Below are positions 1 to 6,886 of a DNA stretch of 35,627 nt, one piece after another. The stretch spans positions 110,301 to 145,927 of the forward strand of contig NZ_KE387247.1 in assembly GCF_000430785.1 (NCBI RefSeq), given 5' to 3'. Origin of the DNA: Ectobacillus panaciterrae DSM 19096. Its GTDB lineage: Bacteria; Bacillota; Bacilli; Bacillales; Bacillaceae_G. The position numbers and the translations under genes are program-made. The notes under the pieces were generated by a model. It worked only from the letters and a program-made list of their open reading frames with translations. It searched no databases and was not told the DNA's origin. Numbering within the stretch: position 1 is the stretch's first letter; each line of letters starts with the position of its first letter.

Positions 1-1
1 T

Positions 2-982
2 AAGTCTGAATTATTGGGAAAAAAATTTAAAGTGATCCTCAAAATTTCACTTTCAAAAGGAGACCCAGCTACAATTGGAGCCGATTTTACTTTGCTATCT
101 TCTGATGCCAATTCCATTTCTGAAGCTCTAAGACGAATGAAGTCGATGACAGATAAAGAATTGTTTTACGGACATACAAAAACAATTCTCATCGGAGAAA
201 AAGTTGCTAAGGGGGATATTCGCCCTTTATTAGATTATTTCGTAAGAAGACCCGAAATACACAAGACTGCGTATTTAAGTGTTGCTGCTCCATCAGCATA
301 TCAGGTACTACAGTACAAACCAAAGGTAGAACGAGTTGCAGGTAGTTATTTATTTTCAATGTTTGAAGAAAGCAGCACTGATTCGCCATATGTTAAAGTG
401 TTAACACTATTTGATGCATATAGAAGGGAAACAGAAACGGGAATTAACATCGCTATGCCCGTAATTGAAGTTAAAAACAATAAAATTCTAGTTGATACGA
501 TTGCCCTTTTTAGCAAAAAAAGAATGGAATTTAAGCTTAATCCTAAAGAATCTGAGCTATTTAGACTCCTGACTGTGGGTATTAAGAATGGAAGTACAAA
601 TATTAAGACCATAGATGGTACTTATGCAATAAATATTTCAAAAGGAAATGCCAGCTTCAATATTAAAGAAACCAAAAACCACATGTTATCAGCCTTTTTT
701 TTAATTAAATTGAATGCAATTGTAGAAGAAAAAATGGACAATCAAATAAATCTTTCCAATGATCAAATAAAAAAAATACAGGATGAAACTGAAAAGAAAA
801 TTAAAAAAGATGTCAATTTACTTTTAGATAATATACAGAAAACAAAACTAGACCCCATTGGATTAGGTCTTAAATTCAACTCAAAAAATTTTGACCATAG
901 GAATTGGGTTAATTTTTACCCTAACCTCAAGTTTAAAGTAAATGTGGCTTGTAAAATTAATGGAGCTGGTATTGTTGAATAA
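2..982 (+). CDS. Ger(x)C-family spore germination protein, 5' end outside window
   Basis: Membrane-anchored C subunit of a GerA-type nutrient germinant receptor, which acts at the spore inner membrane with the A and B subunits. The protein reads open from base 2, so the TTG at 14 is probably internal and the signal peptide and lipobox lie upstream. What is present (about 325 residues) covers most of the family's usual length. Recognisable family features are the central segment around SMTDKELFYGHTKTILIGE, the following RRPEIHKTAYL, and a C-terminal stretch ending near the ANINGAG-like tail (ACKINGAGIVE). A Lys/Glu/Asp-rich helix (about residues 245-275) precedes the last domain. A terminator-like hairpin follows at 1061. 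I cannot name which receptor (gerA, gerK, etc.) it belongs to. Family assignment is by recognition of the sequence. Confidence 0.85.
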   Translation, partial: KSELLGKKFKVILKISLSKGDPATIGADFTLLSSDANSISEALRRMKSMTDKELFYGHTKTILIGEKVAKGDIRPLLDYFVRRPEIHKTAYLSVAAPSAYQVLQYKPKVERVAGSYLFSMFEESSTDSPYVKVLTLFDAYRRETETGINIAMPVIEVKNNKILVDTIALFSKKRMEFKLNPKESELFRLLTVGIKNGSTNIKTIDGTYAINISKGNASFNIKETKNHMLSAFFLIKLNAIVEEKMDNQINLSNDQIKKIQDETEKKIKKDVNLLLDNIQKTKLDPIGLGLKFNSKNFDHRNWVNFYPNLKFKVNVACKINGAGIVE

Positions 983-1060
983 AATTGGTTCTATACAAAA
1001 GCTCGATTGTGAAGGAATGTACTTAAACAAACGGGGGCTTGAGTTGAACAAGAAGTACAA

Positions 1061-1088
1061 AAAAACCGACTGGATTCGGTCTTTTTGT
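1061..1088 (+). terminator. Rho-independent terminator after gerC
   Basis: ACCGA at 1065-1069 pairs with TCGGT at 1076-1080, flanked by an A-run and followed by CTTTTTGTTTT. The position suits termination of the germination operon. The stem is short, so efficiency is uncertain. Confidence 0.6.
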
Positions 1089-1200
1089 TTTGACTAAAAA
1101 TCAACAATGAGGTTTAACTGAGCCAATTAATAAAAAACAGGGGCATGAAAGGGGTAGTCTTATTTCCTGGCAAAGCTCCTCATTTAATAACGAAGAAAAT

Positions 1201-1290
1201 AAAAGCACCGCTCAAAATCCAAAGTGAGTGGTGTTTTTTCTGCTTCTCATTTCACTAGTAGGTACAAACACTTTAGCGCTTGTGCTGCCT
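1201..1290 (+). repeat. 90-bp repeat copy 1, carrying a terminator-like hairpin
   Basis: CACCGCTCA at about 1206-1214 pairs, with one G-U, with TGAGTGGTG at 1224-1232, followed by a T-run. This is a good terminator. The sequence continues with TTTCACTAGT and then ACAAACACTTTAGCG. A diverged second copy lies at 12358-12450 with the same order of blocks. The function is not known. Confidence 0.6.
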
Positions 1291-1311
1291 ATTTTTTCAT
1301 CCTTGGAGCAT

Positions 1312-1500
1312 ATGCAGCAGGTTATTAGTGAGGATGCACCTTATGTAGTGATGAATGCGGTAGATGTTTTAAAGAATAAAGAAACCGATGCGTCTGTTTT
1401 TTTAAATATGGGTTCGCATCCATTTAAGGGATTTGTCCAGGAGGAAATCGCAGCCCTATGCGATGGCAGCATTATAGAGTATTTTCCGCTAGAGAAATAG
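1312..1500 (+). CDS. Short hypothetical protein or truncated C-terminus before the toxin gene
   Basis: A reading frame open from 1228 to 1500, but its first 25 codons overlap the repeat and its hairpin, so I take the in-frame ATG at 1312 (62 residues). The peptide contains SEDAPYVVMNAVDVLKNKE and ends SIIEYFPLEK. The composition looks coding: few rare residues and a GC bias like the toxin N-terminus that follows. It ends 13 bp before the toxin's upstream ATG, as the small partner genes of type VII secreted toxins often do. I do not recognise the family. It could equally be the surviving tail of a longer gene cut by the repeat. Confidence 0.35.
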   Translation: MQQVISEDAPYVVMNAVDVLKNKETDASVFLNMGSHPFKGFVQEEIAALCDGSIIEYFPLEK

Positions 1501-1528
1501 TAAAGAACAGAGGATGGGGAAAGAGAAT

Positions 1529-2743
1529 ATGAAGATTCAAGTGCGGCCGGAAAGGCTTGACGAAGTTGCCGGCCAGTTCGCGAAGGCACGGGAAGAAAGC
1601 CGGCATTTGATACAATCGATGCAGAAATCGATAAGCTTATTGGAATCGCAATGGCAAGGAGCAGTCAGAGAAAGCTTCTACCAAAGGTACCATCAGTCCA
1701 GCCGAATCATGGACCAATACATAAAGAAATTGCATGAAGTAGAAAAAGATTTGCATCACATAGCCAATACGTTTCGCAAAGCGGATGATCAGAAAACAGT
1801 GGGTCATGCGAAGTACACCGGTGAGGTAAAGAAAAAGGAACAAGCAAAAAGCTGGTGGCAGAAGGGGAAGGACTTTTTAGGAGAAGCAACTGGCTGGTAT
1901 GATGTAGAAAGAGCGGCAACTGGAACAGACCCTGTTACGGGGGAGGAGCTCTCAACGAAGGAGCGATGGATTGCAGGAGCATGGGCAGTAGCAGGAATTC
2001 TGCCTGTCGGAAAGCTTGCAAAGGGTGGTAAAATAGTAGCGGCAGGGTTGAAGATGGGAAAGGGAGTAGTGAAAGCCAGGAATTTTCCAAATGTTAAACA
2101 GGTTGTAGTTGGAACTGGAATGAAGATAAAACAGGATGTCTTAGAAGTAAAACATTTTGGAAAAAGTGTATCAAATTCTGCACAAAATTTATTTCGTGCG
2201 CAGTGGGGAATGCAGCCTGCTTTTGCTAGCTCGGCTCTTGATCACTACAGGAATACTAAAAACACCATAGAAAATACTGTTAATAAAAGTAGCTTCTCTG
2301 TAGAACAAAAGGTACAAATTCTTCATTCAGTGCCATCTGTAAAAAATGGAGAATTTCATAAATGGTTTAATGATTTAACAACAGATGAGTTTGATACAAT
2401 CTGGCAAGATTCTAACGCTAAACAAGCTATTAAGGCTAGGCTGAGATATCCTGGAGGAATGCATGAGTGGCATCTTGTAGCACGTGCAGACGTGTTTAAG
2501 TATTGGGGAGTAACTGCTGAACAAATCACTGAATTAAGAACAGCCATTAGTGAAGTTAAATTTGTCAATCCGCCTGGTGCTCACGGAAGAAAAGGTTCAA
2601 CAAAAGCACATAATGAGTTGCTAGAAATTATTGATACATCCTTAGACTATAATAACTTTACAAGAAGGCTTCAAAATTGGGCTCATTATAGATTCGAGGG
2701 GGGAGTAGATGCTCTTCCTGAAGGATTAAGATTAAAAAAATAA
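1529..2743 (+). CDS. Polymorphic toxin with WXG100-like N-terminus and pre-toxin TG domain
   Basis: Probably a contact-dependent antibacterial toxin exported by the type VII (Yuk/Ess) system. The start is the ATG at 1529 (404 residues) behind GGGGAAAGAG. The ATG at 1514 has its purine-rich signal too close. Domain order: residues 1-90 are a helical WXG100-like export module with the W-x-G turn in LESQWQGAV. Residues 100-170 are a PT-TG pre-toxin linker (GWYDVERAATGTDPVTGEE, then WIAGAWAVAGILPVGK). Residues 270-404 are the toxin tip, with GGMHEWHLVAR and GSTKAHNELLEI. The His-rich motifs suggest a nuclease or other hydrolase, but I do not recognise the family. The first half is visibly richer in GC than the tip, as expected when tips are exchanged by recombination. 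The cognate immunity gene follows after 13 bp. Confidence 0.8.
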   Translation: MKIQVRPERLDEVAGQFAKAREESRHLIQSMQKSISLLESQWQGAVRESFYQRYHQSSRIMDQYIKKLHEVEKDLHHIANTFRKADDQKTVGHAKYTGEVKKKEQAKSWWQKGKDFLGEATGWYDVERAATGTDPVTGEELSTKERWIAGAWAVAGILPVGKLAKGGKIVAAGLKMGKGVVKARNFPNVKQVVVGTGMKIKQDVLEVKHFGKSVSNSAQNLFRAQWGMQPAFASSALDHYRNTKNTIENTVNKSSFSVEQKVQILHSVPSVKNGEFHKWFNDLTTDEFDTIWQDSNAKQAIKARLRYPGGMHEWHLVARADVFKYWGVTAEQITELRTAISEVKFVNPPGAHGRKGSTKAHNELLEIIDTSLDYNNFTRRLQNWAHYRFEGGVDALPEGLRLKK

Positions 2744-2756
2744 GGGAGGCTTTTTT

Positions 2757-3143
2757 ATGGAAAAAGAAAATATTGTTGCTTTATGGGTAGGGAATGTTTC
2801 ATCCATGGGCGAGCTAGAAGAATATTTAGAAACAACTTATACAGAAGATGGAGATTTACTACCTTCCGCCTTTGCTCAAGATTTTGGTATCGAGTATTAT
2901 GATGAGGCATTTCAAGAAATCGATTATCGTGAGCATGCTACTGCTAATATTAATGAATTACTTGCAGATTTTTCTTACGATGAAGAGCTTATTTCAAAGT
3001 ATACTTCGTTATATGGAGAAGGTCTCTCATCAAAGTTTAACTCTGTGATACTATTATATAATTTTGAATATACAGGGAGCCTGAAGAAGGTTGTGAACAG
3101 CGGGAGAAGCTTTGAATACTTAGGAAGTGTTGCATATAGATAA
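2757..3143 (+). CDS. Imm22-like immunity protein
   Basis: Predicted cytoplasmic antidote to the toxin encoded directly upstream (13 bp gap). It has a strong ribosome binding site (GGGAGG, eight bases before the ATG). The 128-residue acidic protein starts with ALWVGNVSSMGELEEYL, continues with FAQDFGIEYYDE and has VILLYNFEYTG near the end, a pattern I associate with the immunity-22 family. The fold and toxin binding are not tested. The low isoelectric point fits binding to a basic toxin tip. Its GC content is as low as the toxin tip, so tip and immunity gene probably moved together. Confidence 0.7.
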   Translation: MEKENIVALWVGNVSSMGELEEYLETTYTEDGDLLPSAFAQDFGIEYYDEAFQEIDYREHATANINELLADFSYDEELISKYTSLYGEGLSSKFNSVILLYNFEYTGSLKKVVNSGRSFEYLGSVAYR

Positions 3144-3173
3144 CTAAGCAGATATCAGAGTCCAGAAATTTAG

Positions 3174-3275
3174 TGGAACATGCATCCTGTGGAATGTTTG
3201 AACGAGCATCAAGGCGGTATTCATACTAAAGATAGTATTTCGCGTGAAATCTTTAAAAATAAGATTAAGAGATGA
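3174..3275 (+). pseudogene. Orphan toxin C-terminal remnant (inferred)
   Basis: A frame open from the stop at 3171 reads WNMHPVECLNEHQGG then IHTKDSISREIFKNKIKR and stops at 3273-3275, five bases before the SUKH gene's ATG. The H-x-V...N-E-H...H spacing resembles the last part of an HNH-type nuclease tip. Polymorphic toxin loci often carry such displaced toxin tails next to their own immunity genes. The fragment has no convincing ribosome binding site or upstream toxin body. The assignment is an inference from position and motif only. Confidence 0.4.
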
Positions 3276-3279
3276 TGAA

Positions 3280-3738
3280 ATGTTTGAGCAATTAAAAAAA
3301 TACATAGTAGCGGATGAGAGTGTGCAATCAAATCAATCTCCTATTTTCTATCCTTTGCCACAGGGTGAGATTGAAGAAGCAGAGCAATTGTTAAATCTAA
3401 AACTTCCCAAGGAGTTAAGGGAATTTTATAAGGAAATCGGATATGGTTTTCTTAAAACGGATAGACGAACATTTATTAACAGAATTTTTGATCCTATTTC
3501 TTTGGCGGATTTCCGTTTAAGACAGTATGACTATGAAAATAACCCAAATTTAGAAGGGGTAGATGATGAAGAGTCAATTGTGTTTTTTGAAGTGACTGAA
3601 CTTAGCTTTCTGACAATAAAATTTAGGCAAGAAAATGAGTTGGGGCAATGTCCTATATATTATGGACGTAAAAAAATAGCTGAGTCTTTGGAAGAGTTCA
3701 TGAATAAAATGGAGTCGCAGCCAGATTACTACATCTAA
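3280..3738 (+). CDS. SMI1/KNR4 (SUKH) family immunity protein
   Basis: Likely immunity protein for a second toxin whose tail is the remnant just upstream. I take the ATG at 3280 (152 residues, MFEQLKKYIVADES) because it follows the remnant's stop by four bases. A GTG at 3244 in the same frame would add 12 residues that overlap the remnant. SUKH hallmarks: PLPQGEIEEAEQLLNLKLP then KELREFYKEIGYG, followed by a region naming FDPISLADF and a C-terminal tail ending EEFMNKMES. SUKH proteins neutralise many nuclease toxins in Bacillus (YobK is an example). The protein is acidic, cytoplasmic and lacks a signal peptide. Confidence 0.75.
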   Translation: MFEQLKKYIVADESVQSNQSPIFYPLPQGEIEEAEQLLNLKLPKELREFYKEIGYGFLKTDRRTFINRIFDPISLADFRLRQYDYENNPNLEGVDDEESIVFFEVTELSFLTIKFRQENELGQCPIYYGRKKIAESLEEFMNKMESQPDYYI

Positions 3739-4042
3739 ATTAGTGAAAAAGTTACTTACATTAAAATGGTGTACGGTTTTAGGACAACATACTCTAGGTG
3801 TCCTCTTCATTTTGAAGGTTTCTCTAGGGAAGGGTCATTATTATAACTTTTGCCAGCACCACGAGTCATATGTTGTTTGTTTTTGCTTCTAAAGAGGATA
3901 GTACCGCATACCTATCAAACTAAATCAAAATTGTATTTTTAAAATGCCAAACAGTGTTTTAGGCTCAAAGTGAGCTTTAGACTAGGTCATGCTAAGATGG
4001 AATTGTAGAAGACGGCGATGAATAAAGACTGATAAACAGTAG
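3739..4042 (+). other. Gene-free interval after the immunity genes
   Basis: About 300 bp of low GC with stops in all frames. The only structure I see is a small hairpin, GGCTCA / TGAGCT around 3961-3972, without a T-run. There is no promoter I would defend. Confidence 0.4.
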
Positions 4043-4201
4043 CTTATTCATAAATGTATAAGGGAATACGAACATTATAGAAAACAGACAAACCGATTGT
4101 TTCGGGTAGAGGATGGCTATTGATATCCTTACCCGGCACCGTATCCATATCCATGCCCTTATGGATACCCATATCCTTATTCGTATGGCTATGGTTGTTA
4201 A
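4043..4201 (+). pseudogene. Tyr/Pro/Gly-rich small (spore-surface type) peptide gene, copy 1, interrupted
   Basis: The frame reads ...NRLFRVEDGY, an in-frame TGA at 4121, then YPYPAPYPYPCPYGYPYP and YSYGYGC before TAA. A paralogue at 12653-12775 keeps the same frame on both sides of the TGA (LFRIDDG, two stops, YPYPAPYPYP). The changes between copies are mostly synonymous or conservative, for example CGA/CAA, TTG/TTA, GTA/ATA and CCG/CCA. That argues this frame was translated, and that the stops came later or are bypassed. Tyr/Pro/Gly-rich peptides ending in Cys are common on Bacillus spores. No start codon is visible. The competing longer frame from 4120 is rejected. Confidence 0.45.
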
Positions 4202-4260
4202 GAGGGTTTTGGGAAGAGGAAAGAGTGGGGATTGTAACAGTTAAAAACTATTGTATGAAG

Positions 4261-4293
4261 GGACATCGCTCGTTAGAATGGGCGATGTTTTGT
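4261..4293 (+). terminator. Terminator of the Tyr-rich module, copy 1
   Basis: ACATCGCTC at 4263-4271 pairs with GGGCGATGT at 4280-4288 (one G-U), followed by TTTGTTT. The second module copy has the same hairpin with a compensating base in the loop. Confidence 0.75.
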
Positions 4294-4378
4294 TTAATGG
4301 CTCTGTTAAACATTAGTGTTGATATTTCACCAAAAGAAAAAGGACAATTTTTTGGTCCATTTGCATATCTTGTTCAAC

Positions 4379-4530
4379 TAAAGCCCTGAACTATGTGGGA
4401 TATAAAGCAATCTATGCAACTTATTTTTCAACGCCGGTTGTTGTTTTATCTGAACTATGTGGGATATAAAGGCAGTATTACATGTGCTTTCAGCTTGGTC
4501 TGACCAAGTTTTATCTGAACCATGTGGGAT
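4379..4530. CRISPR. Three-repeat CRISPR-like mini-array, terminal repeats degenerate
   Basis: The central repeat at 4443-4471 is 29 nt (GTTTTATCTGAAC + TATGTGGGATATAAAG). Repeat 1 (4379-4407) matches its last 22 bases exactly and has a decayed 5' end. Repeat 3 (4508-4530) matches the first 23 bases with one change and then diverges. Repeat starts are 64 and 65 bp apart, giving unrelated spacers of 35 nt (4408-4442) and 36 nt (4472-4507). Repeat and spacer sizes fit a class 1 (I-B or III) array. No cas gene is in the window, so this is an orphan or a relic. Orientation is not certain. The degenerate distal repeat at 4508 would make + the transcribed direction. Confidence 0.72.
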
Positions 4531-4536
4531 TTCACT

Positions 4537-4571
4537 AAAAAGTACCGATACACAATTATTGGTACTTTTTT
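4537..4571 (+). terminator. Terminator after the CRISPR-like array
   Basis: AAAAAGTACC at 4537-4546 pairs with GGTACTTTTTT at 4561-4571. The A-run and T-run on either side would allow termination in both directions. Confidence 0.7.
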
Positions 4572-4986
4572 AATTTCTTGCGGTTTATGATACGTTTGCT
4601 GTAACTAGGTTTCTTAAGGATACAGAAATGTTATAAAAAACAGTATCAAATAACAGTATCAAATAACAAGTTTCATAAAACATGTATTTATTATAAGTGT
4701 TCCGTAGAAAAAGTTCTTTACTGGAATAGGCTATTGTTCTTCAACAAACGGGCCAGATTGTGGGATACTAGGAGGACATTCAAGACAGAAACTTGAATAT
4801 TTTGAAACAAGATCTTATTTAAATATCGTATTTTAAATTAAATAGTGAGGTAGATCAATAGAGGGTATTACATTATAAGATAAATGAAGACATTCTGATT
4901 TACTACGGAGAATTTGAAGTAGTGTTAGATTTATATAAAAGTAAAATGACAGGTGTCTTATATACTTTAAGGGAAGTGATAGTAAA
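4572..4986 (+). other. Gene-poor interval upstream of the peptidase-like gene
   Basis: It contains a tandem direct repeat, CAGTATCAAATAA, at about 4639-4651 and 4652-4664. From about 4860 to 4986 a frame is open (LHYKINEDILIYYGEFEVVL and onward to TGVLYTLREVIVK) that runs into the next gene in another frame. It has no credible start and may be a broken small gene that once preceded 4987. Confidence 0.35.
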
Positions 4987-5421
4987 ATGCTTTATACATG
5001 GAATATTGAGAAGGTCATTAAAGATACACTAGATAAGCACAATTTAAATATTAACTATGAATTTAACAATAATCTCACGGTACCTATGAGTTATAACGTA
5101 TCGACAAATACTATAAAGTTTAATTATCTTCAAGTTAACGGTTATATCAGTAACATTAGAATTAAAGAGACAGATGAAAACTTTGTTAAAATTATTCTTT
5201 ATCATGTGATTGGTTATTACTTAGATTTTAAGAAAAACAAACATGATTTAAGGATTCTAATGTATGGTGACGAAGAAGAAATAGAAAAGCTTAAATCTAA
5301 AATAGAAACGAATGCTTGGGATTACGGGAGAACATTGATCCCTGAGCAGTTGTTACAGTCATATGATAAAGTACGTGAATTAGATAAAGCTCTAATAAAG
5401 AGCCGATTAACGAATATTTAA
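4987..5421 (+). CDS. ImmA/IrrE-like metallopeptidase-fold protein with lost HExxH
   Basis: A 144-residue protein. The region ILYHVIGYYLDFKKNKHD followed by DEEEIEKLKSKIETNAWDYGR aligns by eye with the zinc-peptidase core of ImmA/IrrE-type proteins, where one expects L-H-E-I-G-H-Y and then E-x-x-A-x-x-Y-G. Here the glutamate is valine and the second histidine is tyrosine (HVIGY), while the distal helix with Glu and Asn-Ala-Trp is kept. The zinc site should therefore be inactive. The start ATG follows AAGGGAAG at a reasonable distance. Such proteins usually cut a phage or ICE repressor. A dead version could be a decoy, an antitoxin or a decaying gene. The family call is an inference from motif layout. 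Confidence 0.5.
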   Translation: MLYTWNIEKVIKDTLDKHNLNINYEFNNNLTVPMSYNVSTNTIKFNYLQVNGYISNIRIKETDENFVKIILYHVIGYYLDFKKNKHDLRILMYGDEEEIEKLKSKIETNAWDYGRTLIPEQLLQSYDKVRELDKALIKSRLTNI

Positions 5422-5589
5422 TAATAATTTTTAGCTTATATGGTAGCAAAAGCGCAAATAATGAATCACAGTTCGCAAATGGAAATGGAAGAAGTGGAAT
5501 TGCTGGAAAAGGAAATGATGAACAAGGCGGACAGGAAGCTATAAAAATAAGAAAGAAAAGATGTAGAAAAACATCTATAAACGACTGAA

Positions 5590-5680
5590 CTTTAAGACGA
5601 GTATGTCGTAGGATAACGGGGCGACCTTAACTATCGGATTGTCCAGGGAAGATCGTCTCCATTCTTTTTCTTTTTATATT
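5590..5680 (+). ncRNA. Candidate structured RNA or complex terminator
   Basis: AGACGA at 5595-5600 can close with TCGTCT at 5653-5658, enclosing GC-richer sequence with further short helices (ACGA/TCGT at its 5' side). It is followed by CCATTCTTTTTCTTTTT, a terminator-like tail. The local GC content is well above the very AT-rich flanks. I do not recognise an Rfam class. It could also be the terminator of the preceding gene with an elaborate loop. Confidence 0.3.
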
Positions 5681-5822
5681 TTTAGCTAAAAGATAAACGT
5701 ACATTTGTTTATAATTATGTGCATGATAAAAATGAGATATAAATAGTTACTATGTGTACTTACTAAATCTAAGTGAACACCCTCTATACACGATGGGTGA
5801 GGAAATACATGGATTTATGTTT

Positions 5823-6100
5823 GGGGTCTGTGTAGCAACGGAACTTTTTTATGCAATAAGCATTAGTGGACATTGATTTCCAGTATTATTGCTTATATTA
5901 GCGGACATTAAAGCCTAATTTTCATGCTTTCAATGTCCGCTAATAATACTTAGAGGACATTAACGGCTCAAATTTTTTAGATGATAGTAAAAACCATTAA
6001 TAAAATAAGGGTAAAATTACTCTTTTAGTTTAATTTCATACCATTTATAATGTCCGCTAATGCTTGTTGCGTGATCCGGTTCCATTTCTACACAGACCCC
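5823..6100. mobile_element. 278-bp MITE-like element with about 50-bp terminal inverted repeats
   Basis: The left end GGGGTCTGTGTAGCAACGG is matched in inverse orientation at the right end (CCATTTCTACACAGACCCC). The similarity continues inward with gaps through GCATTAGYGGACATT on both arms. Inside sits a near-perfect hairpin, TTAGCGGACATT with AATGTCCGCTAA at about 5898-5941. The 12-base word TTAGYGGACATT or its complement occurs five times in all. There is no ORF. I could not find a clear target-site duplication (left flank TTATGTTT, right flank ATAATCAT), so the exact ends are provisional. Confidence 0.65.
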
Positions 6101-6201
6101 ATAATCATTAAGACAGGATTTTTAAATTGGTTTCTAATTGTCCTTATATATATTTAACAATTTAGTTCGTTTAATTTTAACCTTAAAAATTCAAAAAATA
6201 T

Positions 6202-6238
6202 TTGACACATTTTAATTACTTTGTAATACTATATAGTA
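6202..6238 (+). promoter_or_regulatory. Sigma-A promoter with PadR-type palindrome, upstream of the padR relic
   Basis: TTGACA at 6202-6207, 16-bp spacer, TAATAC at 6224-6229. The 12-bp perfect palindrome TACTATATAGTA (6227-6238) overlaps the -10 region, a typical place for an autoregulatory PadR operator. Confidence 0.55.
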
Positions 6239-6275
6239 GTACTGAGTGATGATAAGTAGCGTGTAAGGAGGATAT

Positions 6276-6407
6276 ATGAAGGATTTAACTGAAATGCTTA
6301 AGGGAGTTCTTGAAGGGGTACCATCAGCGAAACGCAAATTAACAACGCTAAGGGATGAAGTACCAAAGAATCCCTTGATATGGTATTCCATTAAAGGGGC
6401 AGGTTAG
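6276..6407 (+). pseudogene. PadR-family regulator relic
   Basis: Starts with a good ribosome binding site (AAGGAGGA) and reads MKDLTEMLKGVLEG, nearly the same as the N-terminus of the intact PadR at 6924 (MENLTEMLKGSLEG). It then loses similarity and stops at 6405. Short stretches downstream (a VYSI-like and a LVQYG-like segment around 6380-6420, in shifted frames) suggest internal deletions of the winged-helix region. It keeps its own promoter and palindrome. Probably the remains of a second PadR-controlled locus. Confidence 0.6.
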
Positions 6408-6420
6408 TTCAATATGGTTT

Positions 6421-6449
6421 AAAAGAAAAAGAACACATTAAGTGTTCTC
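6421..6449 (-). terminator. Terminator of the minus-strand relic
   Basis: AGAACAC and GTGTTCT (6430-6436 / 6442-6448) pair around a five-base loop, and on the minus strand the T-rich tract TTTTTCTTTT follows. It sits just beyond the stop of the minus-strand reading frame at 6454. Confidence 0.65.
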
Positions 6450-6453
6450 GATC

Positions 6454-6738
6454 TCATTTTGTATTTTGGGGAGACTTACTGTGTTCGTACTTAATCAATT
6501 CAACTGGTGGATATTCTTTAGGAAGATTCTTCATTGTTTGACGAGATGGTTCGACCGCAAAGTATAAAGTGCCAGTTCCAAAAGTTTTTCCATTACTGGA
6601 TGAAGGAATTAAGGTGATTTTCAAGACATATGAATATTTTTCCAAACCTTTGTACTATTTATTTCCTTTAAACGAAATAGATACCGTATCAATTTGTGAA
6701 GGTGTTGCATAGCCGTTAATATTGGTATCGAAATATTT
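6454..6738 (-). pseudogene. Truncated, stop-interrupted hypothetical protein
   Basis: On the minus strand one frame runs from about 6738 to the stop at 6454, interrupted only by a TAG near 6656. Upstream it reads NINGYATPSQIDTVSISFKG, downstream YSYVLKITLIP and then NGKTFGTGTLYFAVEP. The part after the stop could be translated as 63 residues from 6645, but the coding signal continues on the other side of the TAG, so I take it as a pseudogene. The 5' end abuts the promoter of the PadR operon, which suggests the operon's insertion cut the gene. Family not recognised. Confidence 0.45.
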
Positions 6739-6751
6739 TTAAGAAAAATAG

Positions 6752-6780
6752 TTGACACCCCTGCTACTCGGTGTTACAAT
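6752..6780 (+). promoter_or_regulatory. Sigma-A promoter of the PadR/ABC operon
   Basis: TTGACA at 6752-6757, 17-bp spacer, TACAAT at 6775-6780. This is close to consensus. It is followed by small palindromes (ATGTACAT / TACATGTA) and the operator-like module at 6799. Confidence 0.8.
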
Positions 6781-6798
6781 GTACATGTAATAAGTAAT

Positions 6799-6881
6799 AC
6801 TGAATAGCGTGATTTCTCAATAGCTATTCAGTAAAAATTTCCCTTAGTACTAAGTTATACTGAATATAAGTCAGACAAAAT
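6799..6881 (+). promoter_or_regulatory. Operator-like module, copy 1 (upstream of padR)
   Basis: ACTGAATAGC (6799-6808) and GCTATTCAGT (6823-6832) form a perfect 10-bp inverted repeat. After about 15 bp comes TAAGTTATACTGA, then AGTCAGACAAAATAG. The whole arrangement recurs at 7682-7780 before the ABC ATPase gene. A PadR-family protein is the obvious candidate to bind it, but a transcript hairpin is also possible. Confidence 0.6.
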
Positions 6882-6886
6882 AGGGG

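Noticed and set aside
4120-4389. 89-codon plus-strand ORF starting with TTG
   Set aside because: It crosses the Tyr-rich frame, a terminator hairpin and the first CRISPR-like repeat, and has no ribosome binding site. The paralogous region at 12718 does not keep its protein sequence.
5440-5544. 35-codon frame MVAKAQIMNHSSQ...
   Set aside because: No ribosome binding site. A second frame over the same bases (NGNGRSGIAGKGNDEQGG) also looks coding-like but has no start. Possibly a gene scrap; not strong enough to list.
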